This document shows positions 1 to 7,235 of a DNA stretch of 15,204 nt, in pieces. Numbering within the stretch: position 1 is the first letter of the stretch; each line of letters begins with the position of its first letter. A model generated the notes under the pieces. That model searched no databases and was not told the DNA's origin. It saw only the letters and a program-made list of their open reading frames with translations. The DNA is from JAMIFN01 sp035906235 (lineage in GTDB: Bacteria; Pseudomonadota; Gammaproteobacteria; Burkholderiales; Burkholderiaceae_C). The translations under genes were made by a program, and so were the position numbers. Location: the NCBI GenBank assembly GCA_035906235.1, contig JAMIFN010000042.1:1-15204 (forward strand). The letters run 5' to 3'.

Positions 1-18
1 CCCAGCACAAACCCCGTC

Positions 19-117
19 ATCCCAGCGCAGGCTGGGATCCATTCGGCTGAGGCCTAGGCTGTGCAGCTTGCCCCAAGGCTTTCGGCTGGTGGATTCCAGC
101 TCAGGGCTGAAATGATG
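19..117. repeat. paired-hairpin intergenic repeat (GTCATCCCAGC type)
   Basis: The left unit is a perfect 8-bp hairpin, ATCCCAGC at 19-26 and GCTGGGAT at 31-38 with loop GCAG. The right unit at 90-117 is a diverged, inverted version of it (TGGATTCCAGC...GCTGAAATGATG), with a 7-bp stem holding one mismatch. The two face each other, so the whole stretch is a large imperfect inverted repeat ending in CATC...GATG. The left unit resembles the widespread proteobacterial 'GTCATTCCCGCG...GGGAATCCA' intergenic repeat; that link is from memory. Lying just past the end of the minus-strand monooxygenase gene, it may also fold in that transcript and protect or end it. Confidence 0.6.
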
Positions 118-143
118 GTTTTTACAAGGCAAATCTGCATTTC

Positions 144-189
144 AGGCCGTAAAACCTGCCTGAGCAGCTATGGTTTTTGCCAGCCATAG
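144..189 (+). repeat. dispersed repeat copy A, at the end of the FAD monooxygenase gene
   Basis: The core begins AGGCCGTAAAACCTGCC at 144 and runs through GAGCAGCTA to about 170. It matches the copies at 5991, 10409 and 13238. Its tail, 168-189, is an inverted repeat: CTATGG at 168-173 and CCATAG at 184-189. On the minus strand the CTA at 168-170 is the TAG stop of the monooxygenase gene, so the repeat overlaps coding sequence. The 9-mer ATGGTTTTT occurs at 115-123 and again at 170-178, flanking the core. Confidence 0.75.
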
Positions 190-1367
190 AGCCACGATAA
201 GCCCATGGCGCGGCCATGTTGCAGGCGCAAATAGGCGTCGCGCGCCACGGCGAGTGGGCCGCTGGCATGAAAGATGCGCCCATTGCGCGCGGCGGTGTTG
301 ACGACGCGGATGCAACGCGCTTGGCGCAGCGCGGCATATTGCTGCAGGGATGCGGCGGCTTGATCGGGTTGCCAGTGTTGCGCCAACACCCAGGCGTCTT
401 CTAGCGCCATGGCTGCGCCTTGCGCCAGATAGGGCAGCATGGGGTGGGCAGCATCGCCCAGCAGGGCCGCCCGCCCCGCCGCCCAGCCGCCTTGCGGCGC
501 ACGGCCACACAGGGCCCAGGCAAACCAGTTGTCTGCCGCCCACAGCAAGCTCTGCAAGGCGCTGGCCTGGCGCTGGCCTAGGGTGTGCTCCAGTTCTGTT
601 TGCACTTCGCCATGGGGGATGGGTTGATTCCAACCTTGCTCGGCGCTGGGTTGAGGGGCTTCTAACAAAACCACGATATTCAATTGCTGCCCAGCATCTA
701 CGGGGTAGTGCAGAACATGTGCGTGGCGCCCCAGCCAAACGCCGACTTCTTGCGCCACATGGGGCAAGAGGTGCTGCGCCTGCTCCATGGGCACTAGGGC
801 GCGGTAGGCCATATGGCCGCTGTAGCTGGCAGGCCGCAGCTGGGGGTTGATTTGCGGCGCGAGGCGGCTCCAAACGCCATCACAGGCCAGCAGGGCGCTA
901 CCCATGGCGGGCGCGCCGTGGGCAAAAACCAGCTCGACCTGCGCCGCGTTTTGTTTGAAGCCTTGCACGCTGGCGCTGCTGTGCAGGTTAATCAGGCCCT
1001 GATTTTTTGGCGCTTGCGCCGCCTGCAGCAATAGCTGATGCAGCTGCCCACGGTGTACGCATAAATAAGGCTGGCCGTAGCGCTGCTGCATGGCTGCGCC
1101 CAGTGGCCATTGACTCAGGCTGCGCCCGGTATGCATGGCGCGGATGTGCAGCGCCTGCGGCTGGCAGGCTAGGGCTTGCACGGCGGGCAATAAGCCCAAG
1201 GCAGCCAGCACGCCGGTGGCGTTGGGGCCTAGCTGCACCCCTGCGCCCAGCTCGCTAAAACTGCTGCTGCGCTCAAACACGGCGCTGGCCTGCCCGCGCT
1301 GCGCCAAGGCCAAGGCTGCGGCTAAACCTGCAATGCCGCCGCCAGTAATCAGCACGGGCGCGGGCAT
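168..1367 (-). CDS. FAD-dependent monooxygenase (salicylate / 3-hydroxybenzoate hydroxylase-like)
   Basis: The 399-residue protein has the full class A flavoprotein hydroxylase pattern. There is an N-terminal dinucleotide fold with GGGIAG at residues 9-14 and an acidic ribose ligand, Glu32. A CDG motif lies at 162-164 and the FAD-binding GDAAHPM motif at 304-310. These enzymes use NAD(P)H and O2 to hydroxylate aromatic or related rings; UbiH-type quinone hydroxylases share the fold. The substrate cannot be read from the sequence. The length is normal for the salicylate-hydroxylase group. The ATG lies 4 bases after the stop of the SET gene, so the two are probably co-transcribed. The stop codon and last codons lie inside dispersed repeat copy A, so the native C-terminus may have been altered slightly. 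Family assignment is secure, the exact reaction is not. Confidence 0.9.
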   Translation of the reverse strand: MPAPVLITGGGIAGLAAALALAQRGQASAVFERSSSFSELGAGVQLGPNATGVLAALGLLPAVQALACQPQALHIRAMHTGRSLSQWPLGAAMQQRYGQPYLCVHRGQLHQLLLQAAQAPKNQGLINLHSSASVQGFKQNAAQVELVFAHGAPAMGSALLACDGVWSRLAPQINPQLRPASYSGHMAYRALVPMEQAQHLLPHVAQEVGVWLGRHAHVLHYPVDAGQQLNIVVLLEAPQPSAEQGWNQPIPHGEVQTELEHTLGQRQASALQSLLWAADNWFAWALCGRAPQGGWAAGRAALLGDAAHPMLPYLAQGAAMALEDAWVLAQHWQPDQAAASLQQYAALRQARCIRVVNTAARNGRIFHASGPLAVARDAYLRLQHGRAMGLSWLYGWQKP

Positions 1368-1371
1368 GGGG

Positions 1372-1920
1372 CTAATCCGCTAGCGCGAGCAAAGTGCCAC
1401 GGCATTTTTTGCTGCCGCACAAGCATTGGTAGTCTTTTTGCAGTTGCGGCGTGAGTGGCTCGTCTATCACCAGGCCGTAGTCGTAGTTCAGCTCTTGCCC
1501 TGCTGCAAGATTGCGCAGCGCCCGCACCCAGACCTTGTCGCCCTTGGTTTCGCTCTCGCAATTGGGCTGGCAGCTGTGGTTGATCCAGCGCGCGCGGTTG
1601 CCGCCGTCGTTGCCGTCTATCACGCGCTCATCGTCCAGGGTGAAGTAGAAAGTGTGATTCGGTTGCGCGGGGTCGTGCGGGTGGCGGCGCAGGGCTTCGG
1701 GCCAGTCGATGATGGCGCCCAAGTATTCCAACACCAGCTCGCCTTTTTTCAGGGGGACGCGGGTAAATACGCCTTTGCCGTGGACGGGTGAGCTGCGCAC
1801 TTCCAGCTTTTCTTTGCGGGGTATGGGCTTGCCTGCGGCCAAGGCGCGTGCCAGGCGCTCGGCGCTCCAGTGGTTCAAATCGTCATCGATGGGGGCGGCG
1901 AGTGCAGGGCGGCTAGGCAT
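1372..1920 (-). CDS. SET-domain protein-lysine methyltransferase with post-SET zinc motif
   Basis: The protein has 182 residues. The SET core has HGKGVF at 48-53, the SAM-binding RWINHSCQPNC at 111-121 and ELNYDYG at 143-149. An intact post-SET CxCx4C follows (Cys166, Cys168, Cys173), which normally binds zinc with the cysteine of NHSC. SET proteins transfer methyl groups from SAM to protein lysines. Bacterial members are known, but their targets are mostly not. The frame stays open upstream to about 2706, but that stretch is antisense to topB; the ATG at 1920 leaves a compact SET protein and a normal divergent promoter gap, so I chose it. No clear Shine-Dalgarno precedes it. It is divergent from topB, whose product has a lysine-rich tail (see findings), and leads the transcript carrying the FAD monooxygenase. 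Confidence 0.88.
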   Translation of the reverse strand: MPSRPALAAPIDDDLNHWSAERLARALAAGKPIPRKEKLEVRSSPVHGKGVFTRVPLKKGELVLEYLGAIIDWPEALRRHPHDPAQPNHTFYFTLDDERVIDGNDGGNRARWINHSCQPNCESETKGDKVWVRALRNLAAGQELNYDYGLVIDEPLTPQLQKDYQCLCGSKKCRGTLLALAD

Positions 1921-1952
1921 GGCGCGGGCAGAAAAAAGTTTGTTATCGTTAT

Positions 1953-1984
1953 CGTATGCATGTGCGCGTGTGTGCGCACGCGTG
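1953..1984. other. 32-base perfect alternating pyrimidine-purine tract (Z-DNA candidate)
   Basis: Every step from C1953 to G1984 alternates pyrimidine and purine, mostly CG and TG/CA steps. This is the composition that most readily adopts left-handed Z-DNA under negative supercoiling. It also contains the inverted repeat CGCGTG (1965-1970) / CACGCG (1977-1982). It lies in the 124-base gap between the divergent SET and topB starts, about 60 bases upstream of topB. The alternation is seen directly; Z-DNA formation and a regulatory role are inferred. Confidence 0.6.
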
Positions 1985-2044
1985 AGGGGGCATTGTAGTG
2001 CGCCGCCCTGCCACTTCCCCGCTCGCTTTTTTGCCCAGAAATCT

Positions 2045-4993
2045 ATGAAAACCCTTGTTATTGCCGAAAAGCCCTCCGTTGCCCAAGATATCGTGCGCGC
2101 CCTCACGCCCGAGAGCGGCAAGTTCGACAAATTTGACGACCATTTCGAGAACGAACGCTTTGTCGTCACCAGCGCCGTCGGCCATTTGCTGGAAATCCAA
2201 GCGCCCGAGAGCCACGAGGTCAAGCGCGGCAAATGGAGCTTTGCGCATCTGCCGGTGATTCCACCGCACTTTGATGTCAAGCCTGTGGACAAAACCAAAA
2301 GCCGCCTGGCGGCGGTGGTTAAACAAGCCAAGCGCAAAGATGTGGGCAGCCTGATTAACGCCTGTGACGCGGGGCGCGAGGGCGAGCTGATTTTTCGCCT
2401 GATTGCGCAATACGCTTTTGGCGACAAGCCCAGCAAACCAGTAGAGCGCCTGTGGCTGCAAAGCATGACGCCGCAGGCCATTCGCGATGGCTTTGCCAAG
2501 CTGCGCAGTGATGCCGAGATGCAAGGCCTGGCTGACGCGGCGCGTAGCCGCTCTGAGGCCGATTGGCTGGTGGGCATCAACGGCACCCGCGCCATGACGG
2601 CCTTTAACAGCCAAGGCGGGGGCTTTTTTCTGACCACCGTGGGCCGCGTGCAAACGCCTACGCTGGCGATTGTGGTGGAGCGCGAAGAGCAAATCCGCCG
2701 CCACATTGCGCGCGATTATTCTGAAATCCACGCCGATTTTGCCGCGCAAGCGGGCAACTATGCGGGCAAATGGTTTGACCCCGCCTGGAAAAAAGACCCC
2801 GAAGACGCCGACAAACGCGCCGACCGCCTGTGGGATGCCGCCCAAGCCGAGGCCATTGTCGCTGCCTGCCGTGGGCAAAAGGCCGTGGTGAAAGAAGAGA
2901 CCAAGCCCACCAGCCAGTCTTCGCCCCTGCTGTTTGATTTGACCAGCCTGCAGCGCGAGGCCAATGGCAAATTTGGCTTCAGCGCCAAAACCACGCTCAG
3001 CCTGGCGCAAAGCTTGTACGAACGCCACAAGGCGCTGACCTACCCCCGTACCGATTCGCGCTACCTGCCCGAAGACTATCTGGGCACCGTCAAAGGCACT
3101 TTTGCGGCCTTGGCCGACAGCGGCTTGCGGCACTTAGCGCCCCACGCCAAAACTGCGCTCGACCAAGGCATGGTGCGCCCAAGCAAACGCATTTTTGACA
3201 ACAGCAAAGTTAGCGACCACTTTGCGATTATTCCTACGCCACAGCCGCCAGCGGGCTTGTCTGAGGCCGAGCAAAAAATCTACGATCTGGTCACGCGGCG
3301 TTTTATGGCGGTGTTTTTTCCAGCGGCGCAATACGCCGTGACCACCCGCATCAGCACCGTGGTGGGCGCACACCATTTCAAAACCGAAGGCAAGGTGCTG
3401 ACCGAGGCGGGTTGGCTGGCCATTTACGGCAAAGAAGCCGCCAGCGAAATCAGCGATAAAGAAGGCAAAGACGGCAGCAAAGATGGTGGTGATAGCAAAA
3501 ACCAAACCCTGCCCGCCGTGGCTGCGGGCGAGCAGCCGCCTGTGGCGCAGATTCAGCAAAAAGCCCTGAAAACCCGCCCCCCCGCGCGCTATAACGAGGC
3601 GACTTTGCTGGGCGCGATGGAGGGCGCAGGCAAGCTGATCGACGATGAAGAACTGCGCCAAGCCATGCAAGAAAAAGGCTTGGGCACGCCCGCCACGCGC
3701 GCCGCCATTATTGAGGGCCTGCTGGCCGAAAAATACCTGCTGCGCGATGGCCGCGACATCATCCCCATGCCCAAGGCTTTTCAGCTGATGACCCTGCTGC
3801 GCGGCCTAGAGGTGAAAGAGCTGACCCAACCGCAGCTAACCGGCCAGTGGGAATACAAACTGGCGCAAATGGAGCGCGGGCAATTGAGCCGCAGCGCCTT
3901 TATGCAAGAAATTGCCGCCATGACCGAGCACATGGTGAAAAAGGCCAAAGAATACGACCGCGACACCATCCCTGGCGACTACGCCACCCTAGCCCACGCC
4001 TGCCCCAATTGCGGCGGCCAGGTGCAAGAAAACTACCGCCGCTTTGCCTGCGTGGGTAAAGCTGGCGCAGCCAGCTGCGGCTTTTCTATGCCCAAAACCC
4101 CGGGCGGGCGCACTTTAGCGCCCAGCGAAGCCGATGAATTGTTGGCCGCCAAACGCATAGGCCCGCTGGAAGGCTTCCGCTCGAAAGCGGGCTGGCCTTT
4201 TGTGGCCGAGCTGCAATTGGTGCGCGACGAAGAAGCGAACAACTACAAAATGGAATTCGACTTTGGCAACAAAGAAGAAGACACGGGCGAGCTGCAAGAC
4301 TTCAGCGCCCAAAGCAGCCTGGGTGCCTGCCCTGCCTGCGGCGGCGGCGTGTTTGAAAACGCCACGCATTTTGTCTGCGAAAAAGCCGTGCCCACGGCGG
4401 CGCAGCCCACGCCCAGCTGCAAATTCAAAAGCGGCAAAATCATTTTGCAGCAAACCGTTGCAGCCGCGCAGATGGAAAAACTGCTGGCCACGGGCAAAAC
4501 CGACGAGCTGGATCAATTTGTCTCCACCCGCACGCGCCGCCCCTTTAAAGCCATGCTGGCCTGGAGCGCCGAAGAGGGCAAAGTGGTGTTTGAATTTGCG
4601 CCGCGCGCTGACGGCAAAGTCTTTGCCCGCCGTGGTGCCGCCGCCAAAAAAGTAGCTGCCAAAAAAGCCCCGGCCAAAACCGCTACAGCCAGCAAAACCG
4701 CCGCCAAAAAGGTGGCCGCGAAAAAAACGCCCGCCGCGAAAAAAGCCAAAGCCGCCCCACGCACGGGTAATCTACAACCCTCAGCCGCGCTCGCTGCCGT
4801 GATTGGCGAAGGCGCTTATGGCCGAGGCGAAGCGACGAAAAAGCTGTGGGACTACATCAAGGCGCAAAACCTGCAAGACGCAGCAGACAAACGCTTGATC
4901 AATGCCGACGCCAAACTGCAAGCCGTGTTTGATGGTCAAAACCAGGTCAATATGTTTAAGTTGGCGGGGATTTTGGCTAAGCACCTGAGCTGA
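2045..4993 (+). CDS. topB: DNA topoisomerase III with C-terminal zinc ribbons, Lys/Ala tail and SWIB domain
   Basis: This is a type IA topoisomerase of 982 residues, longer than the roughly 650 of E. coli TopB. It passes one DNA strand through a transient break and helps resolve recombination and replication intermediates. The Toprim fold has Glu8 (AEKPS) and Asp108/Glu112 in CDAGREGE. The catalytic tyrosine is Tyr333 in LTYPRTDSRYLP. Two zinc ribbons follow: Cys653, 656, 669, 678 and Cys762, 765, 778, 792. Residues 865-903 are a histone-H1-like AAKK/AAKT tail, and 904-982 form a SWIB/MDM2-like domain (LWDYIKAQNLQD, then KLQAVF and VNMFKLAGIL). Although the frame is open from 1709, the ATG at 2045 starts exactly at the conserved MKTLVIAEKPS. 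No clear Shine-Dalgarno is present. A small gene follows 7 bases after the stop. Confidence 0.95.
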   Translation: MKTLVIAEKPSVAQDIVRALTPESGKFDKFDDHFENERFVVTSAVGHLLEIQAPESHEVKRGKWSFAHLPVIPPHFDVKPVDKTKSRLAAVVKQAKRKDVGSLINACDAGREGELIFRLIAQYAFGDKPSKPVERLWLQSMTPQAIRDGFAKLRSDAEMQGLADAARSRSEADWLVGINGTRAMTAFNSQGGGFFLTTVGRVQTPTLAIVVEREEQIRRHIARDYSEIHADFAAQAGNYAGKWFDPAWKKDPEDADKRADRLWDAAQAEAIVAACRGQKAVVKEETKPTSQSSPLLFDLTSLQREANGKFGFSAKTTLSLAQSLYERHKALTYPRTDSRYLPEDYLGTVKGTFAALADSGLRHLAPHAKTALDQGMVRPSKRIFDNSKVSDHFAIIPTPQPPAGLSEAEQKIYDLVTRRFMAVFFPAAQYAVTTRISTVVGAHHFKTEGKVLTEAGWLAIYGKEAASEISDKEGKDGSKDGGDSKNQTLPAVAAGEQPPVAQIQQKALKTRPPARYNEATLLGAMEGAGKLIDDEELRQAMQEKGLGTPATRAAIIEGLLAEKYLLRDGRDIIPMPKAFQLMTLLRGLEVKELTQPQLTGQWEYKLAQMERGQLSRSAFMQEIAAMTEHMVKKAKEYDRDTIPGDYATLAHACPNCGGQVQENYRRFACVGKAGAASCGFSMPKTPGGRTLAPSEADELLAAKRIGPLEGFRSKAGWPFVAELQLVRDEEANNYKMEFDFGNKEEDTGELQDFSAQSSLGACPACGGGVFENATHFVCEKAVPTAAQPTPSCKFKSGKIILQQTVAAAQMEKLLATGKTDELDQFVSTRTRRPFKAMLAWSAEEGKVVFEFAPRADGKVFARRGAAAKKVAAKKAPAKTATASKTAAKKVAAKKTPAAKKAKAAPRTGNLQPSAALAAVIGEGAYGRGEATKKLWDYIKAQNLQDAADKRLINADAKLQAVFDGQNQVNMFKLAGILAKHLS

Positions 4994-5000
4994 GCAGCAC

Positions 5001-5321
5001 ATGGCCTTTGAAACCCTGCACGGGCGCATCATTCGCACAGGGGGCTTTGTGCCCCCATCTGAGATTCAAATTGGCCAAATTTGGACTGATGGCAAGCAAG
5101 ATGTGCGCGTGACCGAGCGGCACGAAGGCCTTGTGTGTTCTGCAGGTGCAAACACCCGGCCCAGCCAAATGAGCTGCCGCATGTTCCAATGTCATTACTA
5201 TCAAGTGTTGGGTTATGCAGCGCCTGCAGTTGCAGCAAAAGCCCAGCCCAGCGCAAACCCACCCGACCCAGACTGGAACGATGACGAGGAAGGCGGCGCC
5301 GTGATCAACCTCCTTACATAA
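5001..5321 (+). CDS. hypothetical protein, 106 residues
   Basis: I do not recognise this protein. Its ATG lies 7 bases past the topB stop, which suggests translational coupling in the same transcript. The first 70 residues look folded and soluble (GRIIRTGG, EIQIGQIWTDGKQDV), with three cysteines (Cys46, Cys59, Cys64) and a CHYYQVLGY segment. The last 35 residues are Ala/Pro-rich and then acidic (DPDWNDDEEGG), so probably disordered. There is no signal peptide or membrane segment. No convincing ribosome-binding site precedes it. Composition resembles its neighbours. It could be a poorly conserved accessory gene of the topB unit; a chance open frame is less likely but possible. Confidence 0.6.
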   Translation: MAFETLHGRIIRTGGFVPPSEIQIGQIWTDGKQDVRVTERHEGLVCSAGANTRPSQMSCRMFQCHYYQVLGYAAPAVAAKAQPSANPPDPDWNDDEEGGAVINLLT

Positions 5322-5504
5322 ACTTGTTAGGTGTCAAATCGCTGAGCTTGGCGCTTCGGGTAACTCCTCAAATAAGCGCTGCTTCGGCAGGGTTTTCAAC
5401 GATGGATTTGAGCCGCAGATCACACGCCCTTGGGGGTTTGCCATCAATTCCTGATGGCTCGTGAAGAGGGGCACCGTACTTCGGCTGCCGTTTATCATTG
5501 TTCC
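5322..5504. other. gap before apaG; possible 36-residue minus-strand ORF
   Basis: This 183-base gap has no strong gene. On the minus strand an ORF at 5444-5334 encodes 36 residues (starting MANPQGRVICGS, ending EAPSSAI), with AGGA four bases before its ATG. It has no recognisable domain. The gap also holds an inverted pair GCGCTT...AAGCGC near 5350-5385. I see no convincing promoter or ribosome-binding site for apaG here. Confidence 0.2.
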
Positions 5505-5891
5505 ATGCCCAAATACCAAATCAGCGTGAAAGTGCGCCCCGAATACCTGCCCGATCGCTCCAACCCCGATGCGGGTGAGTATGTGTTTGCCTACCATGTC
5601 ACCATCAGCAACACGGGGCAGATTGCCGCGCAGGTGATTGCCCGCACTTGGAATATCAACCACGCCAGCGGCCTGCACGAAAAGATCAAAGGGCTGGCGG
5701 TGGTGGGGCATCAGCCATTGCTGCAGCCGGGCGAGGTGTTTGAATACAGCTCGGGCTGTGTGCTGACCACGCCCACGGGCATGATGCACGGCAGCTATTT
5801 CTGCATGGCCGAGGATTGCGAAAAGTTTGAGGCCACCATCCCCGTGTTTGTGCTGGATGCGCTCTCGCCTTCAGGCCGCACTTTGCATTGA
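5505..5891 (+). CDS. apaG: ApaG domain protein
   Basis: The 128-residue protein matches ApaG across its length, which is near the usual 125. Visible family features are EYVFAYHVTISNTG at 25-38, an aromatic TW pair at 48-49, the VVGHQPLLQPGE turn at 66-77 and the terminal TIPVFVLD strand at 111-118. ApaG proteins are small fibronectin-III-like beta sandwiches. They have been linked to Co/Mg tolerance in enterobacteria and the fold recurs in eukaryotic FBXO3 and PDIP38, but the biochemical role is unsettled. The frame continues 25 codons upstream, yet homology starts at MPKYQISV, so ATG 5505 is preferred despite lacking a Shine-Dalgarno. It is on the same strand as the topB unit but separated by 183 bases. 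Confidence 0.92.
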   Translation: MPKYQISVKVRPEYLPDRSNPDAGEYVFAYHVTISNTGQIAAQVIARTWNINHASGLHEKIKGLAVVGHQPLLQPGEVFEYSSGCVLTTPTGMMHGSYFCMAEDCEKFEATIPVFVLDALSPSGRTLH

Positions 5892-5922
5892 GTTGCCGCC
5901 TAGGTAAACCCGCCCAAATTCA

Positions 5923-5944
5923 CGGCAAAATAGCCGCTTTGCCG
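5923..5944 (+). terminator. hairpin after apaG
   Basis: CGGCAAA at 5923-5929 pairs perfectly with TTTGCCG at 5938-5944 around an 8-base loop, 31 bases after the apaG stop. No run of T follows, so it is a weak terminator candidate at best. Confidence 0.3.
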
Positions 5945-5990
5945 CAGCGCAGCATCTTTAAGCCTATTTTCGGCATGTTTTTGGCACTTT

Positions 5991-6029
5991 AGGCCGCAAA
6001 ACCTGCCTGAGCAGCTCATTTATTCATAG
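5991..6029 (+). repeat. dispersed repeat copy B, upstream of leuB
   Basis: The core begins AGGCCGCAAAACCTGCC at 5991 and ends GAGCAGCT at 6016, differing by one base from copy A over this core. The tail at 6015-6029, CTCATTTATTCATAG, keeps the TCATAG end seen in copy D. It ends 22 bases before the leuB start, inside the probable leader. Confidence 0.75.
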
Positions 6030-6051
6030 TAGTTAGAAAGCAACCCCAGTC

Positions 6052-7119
6052 ATGAAAATCGCAGTTTTAGCCGGCGACGGCATCGGCACCGAAATCATCC
6101 ACGAAGCCAAGCGCGTGTTGAATGCGCTGGATATGAAGATAGAAATGGAAGAAGCCCTGGTCGGCGGCGTGGCCTATGCCGCGCACGGCCATCCCCTGCC
6201 CGATAGCACGGTGGCGATTGCCAAAGCCGCTGACGCGGTGCTGTTTGGCGCGGTGGGCGATTTTCAGTACGACAATTTAGAGCGCCATTTGCGCCCCGAG
6301 CAGGCGATTTTGGGCATCCGCAAAGCCATGGGCTTGTTTGCCAACTTTCGCCCCGCGATTTGCTACCCCGAGCTGACGCACGCCTCTAGCCTGAAGCCTG
6401 AATTGGTGGCGGGGCTGGATTTGCTCATCATCCGCGAGCTGACGGGCGATATTTATTTTGGTGCGCCCCGTGGTCGCCGCATTGCGCCCGATGGCCCGTT
6501 TGCTGGCAGCGAAGAAGGTTTTGACACCATGCGCTATAGCCGCCCCGAGATCGAGCGCATTGCCCATGTGGCCTTTAACGCCGCGCGCAAACGCAGCAAG
6601 CGCGTGACCAGCGTGGACAAAAACAATGTGCTGGAAACTTTCCAATTGTGGAAAGAGGTGATGACCGAGGTCGGCAAACAATACCCCGATGTGGCGCTGG
6701 ACCACATGCTGGTGGACAACGCCGCCATGCAGTTGGTGAAAGAGCCTAAACAGTTTGATGTGCTGGTGACGGGCAATATGTTTGGCGATATTTTGAGCGA
6801 CGAGGCTTCTATGCTGACAGGCTCTATCGGCATGTTGCCATCGGCCAGTTTGAACGATGCCAAGCAAGGTTTGTACGAGCCTAGCCACGGCAGCGCGCCC
6901 GATATTGCGGGCAAAGGCCTGGCTAATCCGCTGGCGACTATTCTGAGTGCCGCCATGATGCTGCGCTTCTCGCTGGATCAAGCCGAAGCCGCCGACCGCA
7001 TCGAAACAGCCGTGAAAAAAGTGCTGGCGCAAGGCCTGCGTACGGCGGATATTTACAGTGCGGGCAGCACCAAGGTATCGACCAGCCAAATGGGCGATGC
7101 GGTGTTGAAAGCGCTGTAA
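6052..7119 (+). CDS. leuB: 3-isopropylmalate dehydrogenase
   Basis: The 355-residue enzyme oxidatively decarboxylates (2R,3S)-3-isopropylmalate with NAD+ in leucine synthesis, in the cytoplasm. Visible markers are GDGIGTEI at 8-15, substrate-binding arginines Arg90, Arg100 and Arg128 around the isopropyl pocket, Tyr135 and catalytic Lys190 (VDKNNVLET), metal-binding Asp222, Asp246 and Asp250 (NMFGDILSDEASM) and the NAD-binding YEPSHGSAPDIAGKG at 275-289. The length is standard. The ATG gives a start directly at the conserved first strand, KIAVLAGDG. The Shine-Dalgarno is weak. leuC and leuD, its usual neighbours in this class of bacteria, are absent from the window. It stands as a single transcription unit with repeat copy B in its leader and a strong terminator behind. 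Confidence 0.97.
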   Translation: MKIAVLAGDGIGTEIIHEAKRVLNALDMKIEMEEALVGGVAYAAHGHPLPDSTVAIAKAADAVLFGAVGDFQYDNLERHLRPEQAILGIRKAMGLFANFRPAICYPELTHASSLKPELVAGLDLLIIRELTGDIYFGAPRGRRIAPDGPFAGSEEGFDTMRYSRPEIERIAHVAFNAARKRSKRVTSVDKNNVLETFQLWKEVMTEVGKQYPDVALDHMLVDNAAMQLVKEPKQFDVLVTGNMFGDILSDEASMLTGSIGMLPSASLNDAKQGLYEPSHGSAPDIAGKGLANPLATILSAAMMLRFSLDQAEAADRIETAVKKVLAQGLRTADIYSAGSTKVSTSQMGDAVLKAL

Positions 7120-7165
7120 GGCGCTGAGCAAAACGCACGCGTTGTATTTTCTACATGTGCAACAT

Positions 7166-7195
7166 AAGAGGCCGCTTTTGCGGCCTTTTGCTTTT
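7166..7195 (+). terminator. intrinsic terminator of leuB
   Basis: AGGCCGC at 7169-7175 pairs perfectly with GCGGCCT at 7180-7186 around a TTTT loop. The stem can extend with A/T and wobble pairs to 7166-7189. The T-rich stretch TTTTGCTTTT follows. It lies 46 bases past the leuB stop. Confidence 0.85.
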
Positions 7196-7235
7196 AAACT
7201 GCGCGCATGTTTTTTTCGATGAATAAAGGTAAAGC

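Noticed and set aside
142..873. 243-residue minus-strand open frame
   Set aside because: It overlaps the FAD monooxygenase in another frame, is Arg/Ala/Pro-rich with no domain, and is typical of a GC-rich shadow.
1709..2044. N-terminal extension of TopB
   Set aside because: It overlaps the SET gene antisense, and TopB homology begins at MKTLVIAEKPS with ATG 2045.
2353..2385. Damaged Toprim motif in TopB (Gly110 where DxD would have Asp)
   Set aside because: DAGREGE is, from memory, a normal variant in many topoisomerase III proteins, so it is not evidence of inactivation.
1921..2706. N-terminal extension of the SET protein
   Set aside because: The frame is open, but it lies antisense to topB and has no domain. 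SET homology is fully contained after the ATG at 1920.
1949..3133. 394-residue minus-strand open frame
   Set aside because: It is antisense to topB, is His/Gln/Arg-rich and has no recognisable family.
6277..7131. 284-residue minus-strand open frame
   Set aside because: It is antisense to leuB, with composition of a reverse-strand shadow.
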